A stretch of 64,000 bases of DNA. Origin: Oculatella sp. LEGE 06141 (GTDB lineage Bacteria; Cyanobacteriota; Cyanobacteriia; Elainellales; Elainellaceae). This document shows positions 37,735 through 46,387 of this stretch, one piece after another. The notes beneath the pieces are model-generated. The model searched no databases. It was given only the letters and a program-made list of their open reading frames with translations, and had not been told where the DNA came from. A program made the translations under genes and the position numbers. Where the stretch lies: contig NZ_JADEWO010000031.1 in NCBI RefSeq assembly GCF_015207605.1, positions 21,163 to 85,162 on the forward strand, given 5' to 3'. The stretch's first letter is position 1; every line of letters starts with the position of its first letter.

Positions 37735-38328
37735 ATGCATACTCGCTTTAGTGCATCCCAATCCGTTCAACTAACAGTACCCAATCAGCCCATTCCGATT
37801 CAGCATTATCTTCGGCAGCCGCAGCGCCTCGTTAACGCACTGGTTGATCCGAGCCGAATAGAGCAGCTTGGTGCCGATCGTTTTCGATTGAAGATGCGCC
37901 CGCTCAACTTTATGATGCTAAGCATTCAGCCGACCGTAGATATGCGGATATGGGCGGGAGCGGATGGAGTGATTCACCTACAGTCGGTTAGCTGCGATAT
38001 TCGTGGAGTTGAATACATCAATCAACGGTTTAGCTTAAATCTGGTTGGGCGGTTGGTTCCTGACCAAATCGATGGCGAAACTCGACTAACGGGAAAAGCG
38101 GATCTAGAGGTTGAAGTTGATTTGCCGCCAGCCTTTCGCCTGACTCCCAAATCATTGCTGGAAGCGACCGGAAATGGCCTGCTGCGAAGTGTGCTGTTGA
38201 CCATCAAACAGCGGTTGATGCATCAACTGCTGTCCGACTATCACCGATGGGCGATGGTTCAGCTAGAAGGGGCTGAACCCAGGCCACTGGAGCAACCGTC
38301 TCTGTCTCCTCAAAGCCCAACAGCCTAA
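37735..38328 (+). CDS. DUF1997 domain-containing protein
   Basis: A 197-residue protein of a cyanobacterial/plant family with a START-like or lipid-binding flavour: HYLRQPQRLVNALVDPSRIEQLG, then a run of antiparallel strands (FRLKMRPLNFMMLSIQPTVDMRIW), and a final helix (LLEATGNGLLRSVLLTIKQRL). No signal peptide. The start is the ATG at 37735. Function unknown. Its TAA stop overlaps the rnhB stop by four bases (38325-38328). Confidence 0.85.
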   Translation: MHTRFSASQSVQLTVPNQPIPIQHYLRQPQRLVNALVDPSRIEQLGADRFRLKMRPLNFMMLSIQPTVDMRIWAGADGVIHLQSVSCDIRGVEYINQRFSLNLVGRLVPDQIDGETRLTGKADLEVEVDLPPAFRLTPKSLLEATGNGLLRSVLLTIKQRLMHQLLSDYHRWAMVQLEGAEPRPLEQPSLSPQSPTA

Positions 38329-39041
38329 ACCGTAGATTCGTCTGATTCTTCCATAGCCCCTGCTGCCTGTGACTTAAGGGAGCAGGGGCTAAACGATCGC
38401 CGATGCTGACGAGACGGCCCAAGTTGCTTTAGCCCCAGACGGTGTTTTGCTGTGCCGTACCCTTTATTGCTAGCCAGGTCATAGCCAGGATATTTGACTG
38501 CCAGGTTGCTAATCAGGCGATCGCGCCAGACTTTAGCAACAATACTGGCTGCTGCAATTACCAAGGACTGTTGGTCGCCTTTGATCAGAGTTTGCTGCGG
38601 CATCCTTAAATCAGGAACCCGTTGGTTGCCATCAATCAGACAGAGGGTTGGTTGGGGAGTAAGGCGGCTAATGGCTCGTCGCATAGCCAAAAGTGACGCT
38701 TGCAGAATGTTGTAGCGATCGATTTCTTGGACAGATGCAACACCGATACGGCAATCGATCGCTACCGACTGAATGTGTAGCGTTAGCTGGTTTCGCTGGA
38801 GAGGAGACAAACGCTTACTGTCTGTAACCCCTGCCCCTGCTAAATCTGCAAGAGCCTCATCTGGCAATATAACGGCTGCTGCAACAACCGGGCCAAACAA
38901 GGCTCCTCGTCCAACCTCATCCACACCCGCCACCAGACCGGGGTGAGCAACGAACTCATCTGCTGACAAAAGAATTAACTGGTTTTGAATCACAAACAGG
39001 GCGTCGGCACTAAGCTGCACAGGCTGACATTGGTTCGCCAA
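38325..39041 (-). CDS. rnhB: Ribonuclease HII
   Basis: RNase HII removes ribonucleotides and RNA from RNA-DNA hybrids. The 238-residue protein has a roughly 40-residue N-terminal extension and then VAGVDEVGRGALFGPV (catalytic Asp-Glu), LCLIDGNQ (Asp) and AAASIVAKVWRD (Asp). The C-terminus adds about 25 residues beyond the core. It starts 39 bp after rne on the same strand, the rne-rnhB order known in other cyanobacteria. Confidence 0.95.
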   Translation of the reverse strand: MANQCQPVQLSADALFVIQNQLILLSADEFVAHPGLVAGVDEVGRGALFGPVVAAAVILPDEALADLAGAGVTDSKRLSPLQRNQLTLHIQSVAIDCRIGVASVQEIDRYNILQASLLAMRRAISRLTPQPTLCLIDGNQRVPDLRMPQQTLIKGDQQSLVIAAASIVAKVWRDRLISNLAVKYPGYDLASNKGYGTAKHRLGLKQLGPSRQHRRSFSPCSLKSQAAGAMEESDESTV

Positions 39042-39080
39042 ATCGTTCAGAAACGGGGCGACCAGGGGAACGACGTAAAT

Positions 39081-41099
39081 CTAGTCCTGCTCACCGTCTG
39101 CTGCGGACGAGCGACGACGGCGACGGCGACGGACACCCGTACCGTTATTGTCGTCTTCGTCTGATTCGACAGCGATCGCCCCTACGGCTACCGTTTCTTC
39201 GATGGGTGCTACCGCTCGCGGAGGCAGGGTTGAGATAGCGGCATCTGGAGTAGCTGGAGTGGGCATTACCAACTCCTGAGGCGGTAAAGTCACTGGAGTG
39301 ATGCTGTCTGGTTGACGAGTGCTTTGTCCGGGTAAGGCTACAGTGATTACCGTTGATTTCGGATCTTTCACGGGTTCCGGAGACAGCACCAGAGGAGAAA
39401 TTCCCATCAGGGCATAAACATCTTGCTCTTCGGGTGTCATTTCGACTGCAATCACCTGAGGCTGTTCAACAGGCTTTTCCCGTCGCTGCGATCGCCCCCG
39501 CTCTGGCTTGTCAACCCGGTTCTCTTTGGGCAGCGGCACAGTATTGAGGATCGGTTCTTCCGCCGCTGCAAAATCCTCTTCCACCTCAGGTTCTACTTTG
39601 TTGGGGAAAGGCCCTTTGGGAACCACCTCATTCTTAGAAACCACATCACCGATTCGAGCACGGCTGCGACGGCGGCGGCGGTTATCGCGGTTGCGCTCCT
39701 GGTAACTGGGATGGTTAACCAGATCCAGCTCTTGCAGATCGGCAGAGGGGTCGGCATCAAAGTCATCACTGGGGGCATCCCACGTTTCTCGAACGGGCAC
39801 ACGCGGTTCGGGGAATACCGGAGTTCTAACTGCCTCTAGCGGTTCTGGAGTCTCTTTGTCTAGTTCTCCTGGCAGATGCACCTGGTGACCCAATCCACCA
39901 CAGGTAGGGCAGGTTCTTCCAAAGAGTTCGTAGATATTTTGTCCCTGGCGCTTACGCGTCAGCTCAACCAGCCCCAACTCCGACAGTTGAGCAATTTGAG
40001 GTCGTGCTTTATCAGCTCTTAGGGCTTTGTTGAATTGCTCCAACACTTGCAGCTGATCTCGGCGAGAATCCATGTCGATGAAGTCAACAATAATGACTCC
40101 GGCAATGTTGCGTAATCGAAGCTGTCGCGCAATCTCGGCAGCCGCTTCGCTGTTTGTCCACAGCACGGTTTCACGGGCAGTGGCGGAGCGTGTAAACGAA
40201 CCCGAGTTGACATCAATCACCGTTAGGGCTTCAGTCCGTTCAATGATGATGTAGCCACCCGACGGCAGATCCACTCTGGGTTTAAGCGCTTCACGAATCG
40301 CCGCGTTGACCCGAAAATATTCCAGAATTGAAATGCGATCGCGGTGATGATCGACCAGGACTCCATTGGGCGATCGACCTCCGCTCCAGTTGGTTAGGTG
40401 CTGCTTCACCCGCTTCATGCCCGTATGAGAGTCCACCACAATGCGGTTGACATCCGCACTGTAAACGTCTCGCAGCACGCGTTGAATAAAGTCATCATCC
40501 CGATTCAACAAACTAGGCGGACGGGTTGATACGGCTTCCTGCTGAATGTTTTCCCACTGCTTTTGCAGGGTCTCCAGGTCTTCAATAATCGCCTCTTCAT
40601 TCATCCCTTCGGCTTCGGTTCGCACAAGAAGCCCCATTCCCGCAGGCTTCACTAACACAGCTAGCGCTCGTAGACGGTTGCGCTCAGATTCACTGCGAAT
40701 GCGGCGAGAAAGATTAACACCCCGACCAAAGGGCATCAACACTAGATAACGACCCGGAAGACTCACATTACCCGTGAGGCGAGGTCCTTTATTGCCGGTT
40801 GGTTCCTTCATCACCTGAACCAGCACTTTCTGTTGAGGGGCTAGCAGTTCAGTGATGGAACCAGCGGCTCGCTTTAACCGTAACGGGCCTAAATCGGTGA
40901 CATGGATAAACCCGTTTCGCTCCGCATCACCGATGTTGACGAATGCAGCATCAATACCAGGTAATACATTCTCAACGACACCGAGATAGATGTCGCCGAC
41001 TTGATGACTTCCAGTTGCAACAATCAGTTCTTGAATTTGGTCTTCTGAAAACACAGCAGCAATACGGTGCTGTTCGGCAATAATAATTTGCTTCGGCAT
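39081..41099 (-). CDS. rne: Ribonuclease E
   Basis: RNase E is the main endonuclease of mRNA decay. The 672-residue protein has an S1 domain (about residues 35-115), the 5'-sensor and RNase H-like parts, the catalytic block IIIERTEALTVIDVNSGSFT and VIIVDFIDMDSRRD, and the zinc-link CPTCGG. The C-terminal half is disordered, with a basic patch NRDNRRRRRSRA, and near the end has RRRRRRSSA, the conserved cyanobacterial nonapeptide reported to recruit polynucleotide phosphorylase. The start is ATG at 41099 with GAGGAAG. U-rich tracts lie in the leader at 41111-41116 and 41179-41185. Confidence 0.95.
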   Translation of the reverse strand: MPKQIIIAEQHRIAAVFSEDQIQELIVATGSHQVGDIYLGVVENVLPGIDAAFVNIGDAERNGFIHVTDLGPLRLKRAAGSITELLAPQQKVLVQVMKEPTGNKGPRLTGNVSLPGRYLVLMPFGRGVNLSRRIRSESERNRLRALAVLVKPAGMGLLVRTEAEGMNEEAIIEDLETLQKQWENIQQEAVSTRPPSLLNRDDDFIQRVLRDVYSADVNRIVVDSHTGMKRVKQHLTNWSGGRSPNGVLVDHHRDRISILEYFRVNAAIREALKPRVDLPSGGYIIIERTEALTVIDVNSGSFTRSATARETVLWTNSEAAAEIARQLRLRNIAGVIIVDFIDMDSRRDQLQVLEQFNKALRADKARPQIAQLSELGLVELTRKRQGQNIYELFGRTCPTCGGLGHQVHLPGELDKETPEPLEAVRTPVFPEPRVPVRETWDAPSDDFDADPSADLQELDLVNHPSYQERNRDNRRRRRSRARIGDVVSKNEVVPKGPFPNKVEPEVEEDFAAAEEPILNTVPLPKENRVDKPERGRSQRREKPVEQPQVIAVEMTPEEQDVYALMGISPLVLSPEPVKDPKSTVITVALPGQSTRQPDSITPVTLPPQELVMPTPATPDAAISTLPPRAVAPIEETVAVGAIAVESDEDDNNGTGVRRRRRRRSSAADGEQD

Positions 41100-41625
41100 T
41101 CAACTTCCTCAAAAAATAGCAGCGTTGCGGTCACTAGCTTCATCAGTGCCGTTTTGCTGGTATTAAGACTTCGTAAGTAAAAAAATTCGACATAGTGTGG
41201 AGACAACGAAGCTGCTCCTACCTAAATCAACAAAGTACCCAGAACCTCGGAAGGGTTGGATATCAACCAGTGAACCAATGGTGGGGGTGAATCCCTGGGG
41301 AGAGACCCTCTCCCTAGAGACGGCTACCCAATGATCAAAAGTGAGTCAAAAGCTTTGCAGAAGTGGACTTTGCTCAGTTCGCGCTGCCGATTGAACCACT
41401 GGCAACCTAAAGAGCTTTCAGTCCACAACAGCTCTTTAGAAAAGTATTATAGCGCGGAGTGACTCCTGCGCTATCAAAATCACGTTTTTTTAGAAATCAT
41501 AGTCGAATCACTGAACAGTGAACTGAAGATCAGGTCTGCCAGCGTTGGCGGCCGGCAGTTATGGAGCTATTCGAACCATCGTGTCGTTTAACTCGAAAAC
41601 TGGAGGTTCGGAACGAACCAGTGGC
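41100..41625 (-). other. rne 5' leader and downstream end of radical SAM gene
   Basis: About 525 bp. The half nearest rne would be its leader; on the transcript it carries U6 (41111-41116) and U7 (41179-41185) tracts. Autoregulation of rne through U-rich sites in a long leader is known from Synechocystis, so this region may do the same. A candidate promoter lies at 41446-41477. GGTTCG/CGAACC around GAA (about 41605-41619) is a small hairpin just after the radical SAM gene. Confidence 0.45.
41446..41477 (-). promoter_or_regulatory. Candidate rne promoter with dyad spacer
   Basis: Read on the minus strand, TTGATA (41477-41472) and a perfect TATAAT (41451-41446) are separated by 20 bases. The spacer and element edges form a dyad: ATAGCGC pairs with GCGCTAT and GGAG with CTCC around a three-base loop (41449-41474). 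Spacing is long for a sigma70-type promoter but typical where an activator twists the DNA, as with MerR-type regulators. Transcription from here would give an rne leader of about 340 nt. Confidence 0.4.
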
Positions 41626-44337
41626 TTAGGGGGTCAGAAAAAGCTGGCTGCGGTGAATGTGCCGCAGTTGAAAGTCTCGTTGAACCGTTTGCTCCAGCAG
41701 GTGAACGACATGCTCTGGTCGCAGTAGCGTTCCATCGTTGCGACAGCTACCGACATAGCGAAGCAGCGTTGTGGCAGCGGCCAGCAATGGGGGAATGGAT
41801 GTGGGCAGATCAGAATAGCGATCTGGAGCAATCCACTCTAAATCAAACAGCCGATCGCGCAAGTTCACGGTCTTAGTTGCGCCAGACTTGGTGATTTGCT
41901 CCATCTTAATCTCGCTGGCGTCTAAAATGCGCTCAATCCATTGCTGCCAATCGTTGGTTGATGGCTGGTTTGAGTCGTCATTGACGGTTAAGGAGATATA
42001 GTATTCTGCTGTTTCCAACCGTTTTGTCGCCGCTTCTGAAGCTGGATCGATCGCCTCTACCCGATAAACCGGGATATCAGCAGGCAGTTGCGCCGCGAAC
42101 CGTTGCTGGAACTCGGCAACATCCATCGACTCAGTTAAATCAAAGTCCACAATTTCTCCCGAACTAGTGGCTCCCAGGGAAAGCGCATTAGCCGGAGAGA
42201 TGCGTGGGCCGGGATGAAAGCCTCCGGTAAACGAGATAGGCAGGGCGGCTCGACGAATCGCACGATCGAACAACCGAATCAGGTCAAGATGGCTGACCAG
42301 AGCCATGTTTCCTTGTTTGCCAAACCAAACTCTCAGCCGCTGAACTCGATCTTGTTTGGGCACAAAATGACCAGCAAACTGAGGAATGGGGAGTGCTTCA
42401 ACCACAATATTGTGCCCAAAATCAGCGCCGCACACGCCGCAGTGAGAGCAGCCATCAAACGAGCAGTCGGGTACTGTTGCCGCCTCTAATGCTTGTTGGA
42501 GGTCTGCCTGAAGCCATTGTTTGTCAATGCCAGTGTCAATGTGATCCCAGGGTAAGGGCATTTGGCAAGATGCGTGAAGGTCAAGACCTTCACTGGAGTC
42601 ATCCCGGCTTGATCCAAACACATTCCACTCGCCGGTTTCAACCTGACGGTATTTCCAGGTTAAATCTGCTTCGGCGATCGCCTGTTCCCATGCAGCAAAG
42701 GCTCGGTCGAGGCTTTCCCACCACGAATCCATTCCGGCTCCCAACTCCCAGGCTCGCCGAACGACCGCAGACAGGCGGCGATCGCCTCGTCCCACGAAAT
42801 CTTCCATGGCCGAAATGCGGACATCCGTGAAATTGGCTTTGAGTCCTTTAATGCTGCGGAACTCCTGACGAAGCAGGGTTTGCTTTCGCAAAAATTCAGT
42901 GGTAGATACCGAGTGCCACTGAAACGGAGTATGCGGTTTAGGCGTAAAGTTCGAAATAGTGACGTTGAAGCTAAGGCGCTTCTTGCCTCTGGTGCTACAG
43001 TTTTGTTGCAACCAGCGTAGCGTTTCAGCAATCCCTAGAATGTCGGCATCGGTTTCACCCGGCAACCCAATCATGAAGTAGAGTTTGACCTTATCCCAGC
43101 CTTGCTCGTAGGCTGTTTTAACACCCCGCAACAATTCCTCGTTGGTCAACCCCTTGTTAATGATGTCCCGCATCCGCTGAGTGCCAGCTTCAGGGGCAAA
43201 CGTTAGCCCAGTTTGGCGAGTGCCGCCGATGATATTGGCAATGTTTTCATCAAACCGATCGACTCGCTGACTGGGCAACGATAAAGAAATATTCTCGTCC
43301 TTCAACCGATTTTTGATGGCAATGCCGACAGCGGGCAAAGCCAGGTAATCGGAGCAACTGAGTGAGAGCAGGGAGAACTCGTTATAGCCAGTGGCTCGCA
43401 TGCCTTGCTCGATCGCATCGACCACCTGATCGGGTTCAACATCACGAGCCGGACGAGTTAGCATTCCGGGTTGGCAGAAACGACAGCCGCGCGTACACCC
43501 TCGACGGACTTCAATCGTAAGGCGATCGTGCACCGTTTGAACATAGGGCACTAAACCAATGGAATAGGCCGGAATTGGAGTGGCAACCCGCCGAAGCACT
43601 CGCGCTGGCACATCAGGACGATTAGGATGAACAGAGCCATCGGCTGCCATCTCATAAAACTGCGGCACGTAGACCCCTGGAACCTGCGCCAAGTCCAGCA
43701 GCAATTCTTCGCGGCTCAGACCTAGTGCTTTGCCTTCCTCAAGGATTAGACCTATTTCGGGTAAAAGCTCTTCGCCATCTCCCAGGGCAATAAAATCGAA
43801 GAAGTCGGCGTACGGCTCTGGGTTTGAAGTCGCGGTCTGACCACCTGCAAAAATTAAAGGATAGAGGCGACCCGTTGGATCGTCTCTACGCTCTTTCCAG
43901 GTAAGGGGGATGTTAGCCAGATCCAACATTTCCAGGATGTTCGTTGCCCCCAGCTCGTAGCTGAGACTAAACCCTAGAATGTCGAAATTAAGTAGAATCT
44001 GCCGTGATTCTACAGCGAACAACGGTATTTGAGTGTGCCGCAGCTTGGCTGCTAAGTCAGGAGCCGGGAGGTAGGCGCGATCGCAAAGTTGCCGAGGCTG
44101 AGCATTTAAGATGCTGTAGAGAATGATATGCCCCAGGTTAGAAGCACCAACCTCATACACCTCAGGGTAGGTCAGCACCCATCGAACCGCTGCCGACTCC
44201 CACGCTTTGTGGACGGCTCCTAACTCGTTGCCGAGGTAGCGGGCGGGTCGAGAAATTTCCGGGGTTAATAGCTGTTCAACTGCAACTGACACGGCAGAAT
44301 GGTTCCAGTACGTAGGATTAGACGTTGCTAAGTCCAC
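41626..44337 (-). CDS. TIGR03960-type B12-binding radical SAM protein fused to a TIGR03936/DUF2344 domain
   Basis: A 903-residue protein. An N-terminal cobalamin-binding-like fold (about residues 40-190) precedes the radical SAM core with the 4Fe-4S motif RRGCTRGCRFCQPG (CX3CX2C). A cysteine-rich linker follows (CSFDGCSHCGVCG), then a C-terminal DUF2344 domain from about 655 (RVWFGKQGNMALVSHLD). In many bacteria these two parts are adjacent genes upstream of rne/rng, so the fusion and its position before rne fit. The substrate is not established; an RNA or ribosome link is inferred from context only. ATG at 44337. Confidence 0.93.
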   Translation of the reverse strand: MDLATSNPTYWNHSAVSVAVEQLLTPEISRPARYLGNELGAVHKAWESAAVRWVLTYPEVYEVGASNLGHIILYSILNAQPRQLCDRAYLPAPDLAAKLRHTQIPLFAVESRQILLNFDILGFSLSYELGATNILEMLDLANIPLTWKERRDDPTGRLYPLIFAGGQTATSNPEPYADFFDFIALGDGEELLPEIGLILEEGKALGLSREELLLDLAQVPGVYVPQFYEMAADGSVHPNRPDVPARVLRRVATPIPAYSIGLVPYVQTVHDRLTIEVRRGCTRGCRFCQPGMLTRPARDVEPDQVVDAIEQGMRATGYNEFSLLSLSCSDYLALPAVGIAIKNRLKDENISLSLPSQRVDRFDENIANIIGGTRQTGLTFAPEAGTQRMRDIINKGLTNEELLRGVKTAYEQGWDKVKLYFMIGLPGETDADILGIAETLRWLQQNCSTRGKKRLSFNVTISNFTPKPHTPFQWHSVSTTEFLRKQTLLRQEFRSIKGLKANFTDVRISAMEDFVGRGDRRLSAVVRRAWELGAGMDSWWESLDRAFAAWEQAIAEADLTWKYRQVETGEWNVFGSSRDDSSEGLDLHASCQMPLPWDHIDTGIDKQWLQADLQQALEAATVPDCSFDGCSHCGVCGADFGHNIVVEALPIPQFAGHFVPKQDRVQRLRVWFGKQGNMALVSHLDLIRLFDRAIRRAALPISFTGGFHPGPRISPANALSLGATSSGEIVDFDLTESMDVAEFQQRFAAQLPADIPVYRVEAIDPASEAATKRLETAEYYISLTVNDDSNQPSTNDWQQWIERILDASEIKMEQITKSGATKTVNLRDRLFDLEWIAPDRYSDLPTSIPPLLAAATTLLRYVGSCRNDGTLLRPEHVVHLLEQTVQRDFQLRHIHRSQLFLTP

Positions 44338-44455
44338 TATACCGGATGCTTATCGCGACCTCTGGTGGTCAGCAGAGTTTGAGCAAAACAGTGTTGCTTG
44401 GTTGCTGTGTTTTGCACGGTTATAGAATCAGCTATCCAAACCATAGGGGGTGCGT

Positions 44456-44791
44456 TTAAGCGATCGCCGCCTCAAAGGTGGAGCGCTGCTCAAAAATTTC
44501 GAAAGCGCGATCGAGTTGAGTTAGCTCAAAAATGATCCGAATTGAGGGAGAAACGCTGCATAACCCAAAGCGCTGATTGAGCTGCTGGGACAGCGTGAGA
44601 GCCGAGACTAGCGCCATCAGACCGGCACTGTCCAGGGACTCCACGTTAGTCATATCAACGAGCAACGAGGCGTATTGACGAGAGGAAACAATCGTGGTGA
44701 GTTGTTCTTGCAGGTCAGCTGCATTAGAAGCATTGATGTGACCGCAAGGCTGAACAACTTTTAACTGAGATTTGGCAAGAGTGCTTTGCAT
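44456..44791 (-). CDS. STAS domain protein (anti-sigma-factor antagonist-like)
   Basis: A 111-residue single STAS domain: LKVVQPCGHINASNAADLQEQL, VDMTNVESLDSAGLMALVSAL and LCSVSPSIRIIFELTQLDRAFEIF. The phosphorylatable serine is in LDSAGL, so control by a serine kinase and a PP2C phosphatase is likely for the family. No partner kinase or sigma factor is adjacent; the Stp1-like phosphatase at 9250 is far away. The start is the ATG at 44791. Monocistronic. Confidence 0.9.
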   Translation of the reverse strand: MQSTLAKSQLKVVQPCGHINASNAADLQEQLTTIVSSRQYASLLVDMTNVESLDSAGLMALVSALTLSQQLNQRFGLCSVSPSIRIIFELTQLDRAFEIFEQRSTFEAAIA

Positions 44792-45544
44792 CTTCGATCC
44801 TGCTTCGATCTAACAACAACAACAAATAGAGAACCGCTTTTCGACTGATGTTCTAGACGATAGCCGCAGATTCCGATGAGAACCAATGAATTGAGGTCAT
44901 TTTGCCGAATCTTTATCTGCTAGCCCTAGTTGTTTAAAGTTTTCAGTAAGTGTTTTCACGGAAAGGTGTGCAGGGATACGAAATATTGCTGAAGTTTGTA
45001 TGAGCTTCGTAAATTACAGATTTCTCAACGTTCAGTTATTTAAAGCAAGCCAATTTGAGCACCATAGCATTGCTTTAAACAGAGTTCTGTGGTTCGGTCA
45101 ATGTCATTTTTAAATGCCATAGATTGAATCTCACAGACAGGCTGATGCTGATTCAAGGTGGGGCGGAGAGTGGCGGTAAACCTCACGCTCAGGCGACAAC
45201 ATTTTAGTTCAAGCCTGTATTAACCTGCCTTAAGGAGGATGACTTTTTGGGGGGACTGTATCTCAAAATACAAAGAGCTGGCGGGATCAACTTGATTCCA
45301 ACTTGATTCAGATAAATTCACGCAAAATTAAGAAAAAGGTGTGTGAAAAAGCAAAAAAGTGGGAATGATAAAAACAACATGCAGTGCTTCCCTATTTGCT
45401 ATACAGTTTGAGTGGGGATACTCGAACAATGGTGTCTGTGACTAAAATCACTTCAGATCAGCGTGTTGGATCACTTCCGACGCTGGTTATTTAGCAGACA
45501 ATTCCTCATTGAAGATGCCCCTCTGAAGACGATGGCAGTCTGCT
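44792..45544. other. Gene-poor region upstream of the 64-aa gene
   Basis: About 750 AT-rich bases, the largest gap in the window. It includes a perfect tandem duplication of CAACTTGATTC (45288-45309), a strong AAGGAGG directly against an 18-codon frame at about 45231, and a 37-codon frame from 45000 with no supporting features. No RNA gene was recognised. It probably holds the STAS-gene promoter on the left and that of the 64-aa gene on the right. Confidence 0.35.
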
Positions 45545-45739
45545 ATGAAAACTACGCATGTAATTCGTAATCTTGTCTCAAAAGCGCTCTACATCAGGAA
45601 ACTTACTCCTGACATCGAAAATGAAATCAACTATGAGCTGACCCGGTTAGGGCATATTTCTGAAGCAGACTATGAAGCTTTGGAGTTGCTGATGTCAGAG
45701 ATGGATGCTGGTCGCATCCGCTTGGTTCCAAGTCCATAG
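45545..45739 (+). CDS. 64-residue protein resembling the N-terminal module of ComFB-family proteins
   Basis: Residues 8-62 align without gaps to residues 4-58 of the ComFB-family protein at 1075-1623, with 17 of 55 identical by my count, including LTP, the spaced Glu pair, Y-x-A-L, LM, G and the final VP. The rest of ComFB (the TLDLGDIAAYALNRLPP half) is absent, so this is a stand-alone copy of the helical module. The ATG at 45545 follows no strong ribosome binding site. It has a terminator-like hairpin 200 bp downstream. Function unknown; a partner or competitor of ComFB proteins is an inference. Confidence 0.75.
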   Translation: MKTTHVIRNLVSKALYIRKLTPDIENEINYELTRLGHISEADYEALELLMSEMDAGRIRLVPSP

Positions 45740-45938
45740 CTCTTTGGCGCTTGGTACGTTATTCGTCATATGAGAGTGTCACGGTTTCTAACACAGGGCT
45801 GCATCTTCTACTCGCTCGTTACTCAAGACCGGATTCCGTACAGCGTTTCACGGTCATTTGATTTCGTTAGCCGTTGACCTACCACTGAACCGATCGCCAG
45901 TAGCTGTTTGTATAAAGTCTTTGTTAAGGTGCTTACGG

Positions 45939-45968
45939 AAAAAGCGGTATGTGGTGTGTCGCTTTTTT
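45939..45968 (+). terminator. Rho-independent terminator after the 64-aa gene
   Basis: AAAAAGCG (45939-45946) pairs with CGCTTTTT (45960-45967) over a 13-base loop, and the plus strand ends in six T. It lies 200 bp after the 64-aa gene, so the transcript would have a long 3' tail or the hairpin may end a separate small RNA. Confidence 0.6.
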
Positions 45969-46206
45969 ACCAGCATAGACTCGGAGTATTGCGGATTTTA
46001 CTGGTACTCTCTTTAGATATTTTGCATGGCTGTTGCAGGTTGCCCTGACCCGTTGGGGGTTTGAAGCATTCGATGAAAGCGGCTGCAACTATTAGGATAG
46101 TTCGTGCCATGTCCCGCCTGAATGATGTTTGATGGGCAGCGATCGTCTGATGTTCTGCCTGTTCCAGGCGCAGAGGCGATCGCCATCCTTACCAACTAGT
46201 CTAAGT

Positions 46207-46245
46207 CTTACAACACGCTCAGGTGGGAGTTGAGCGTGTTGTAAG
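46207..46245. repeat. Perfect 15-bp inverted repeat
   Basis: CTTACAACACGCTCA (46207-46221) and TGAGCGTGTTGTAAG (46231-46245) form a perfect stem with a nine-base loop. Neither strand has a T tract after it. It lies 140 bp beyond the end of the minus-strand gene at 46388, so it may be a 3' hairpin of that transcript or a small-RNA end. Confidence 0.6.
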
Positions 46246-46387
46246 CGCTCCATTGGATCGCCGCCTGATGCCCACCTGGTTCCGATCGTAAAGCGATCGG
46301 CTCAATCAACGAATCGGCGACGCGGTTGTGCGATCGCTAAGTCAACAGCTTGAGCCGCCCGTAGCAGTTTATGGAACCCGCTAACCG

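Larger units (their letters stand above)
45740..46387. other. Gene-poor region with two strong hairpins
   Basis: About 650 bp. It contains a terminator-like hairpin (45939-45968) and a perfect 15-bp hairpin (46207-46245), with several GCGATCGC-type sites between them. Only short unsupported frames occur. The segment 45970-46206 between the hairpins could hold a small RNA. Confidence 0.35.
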
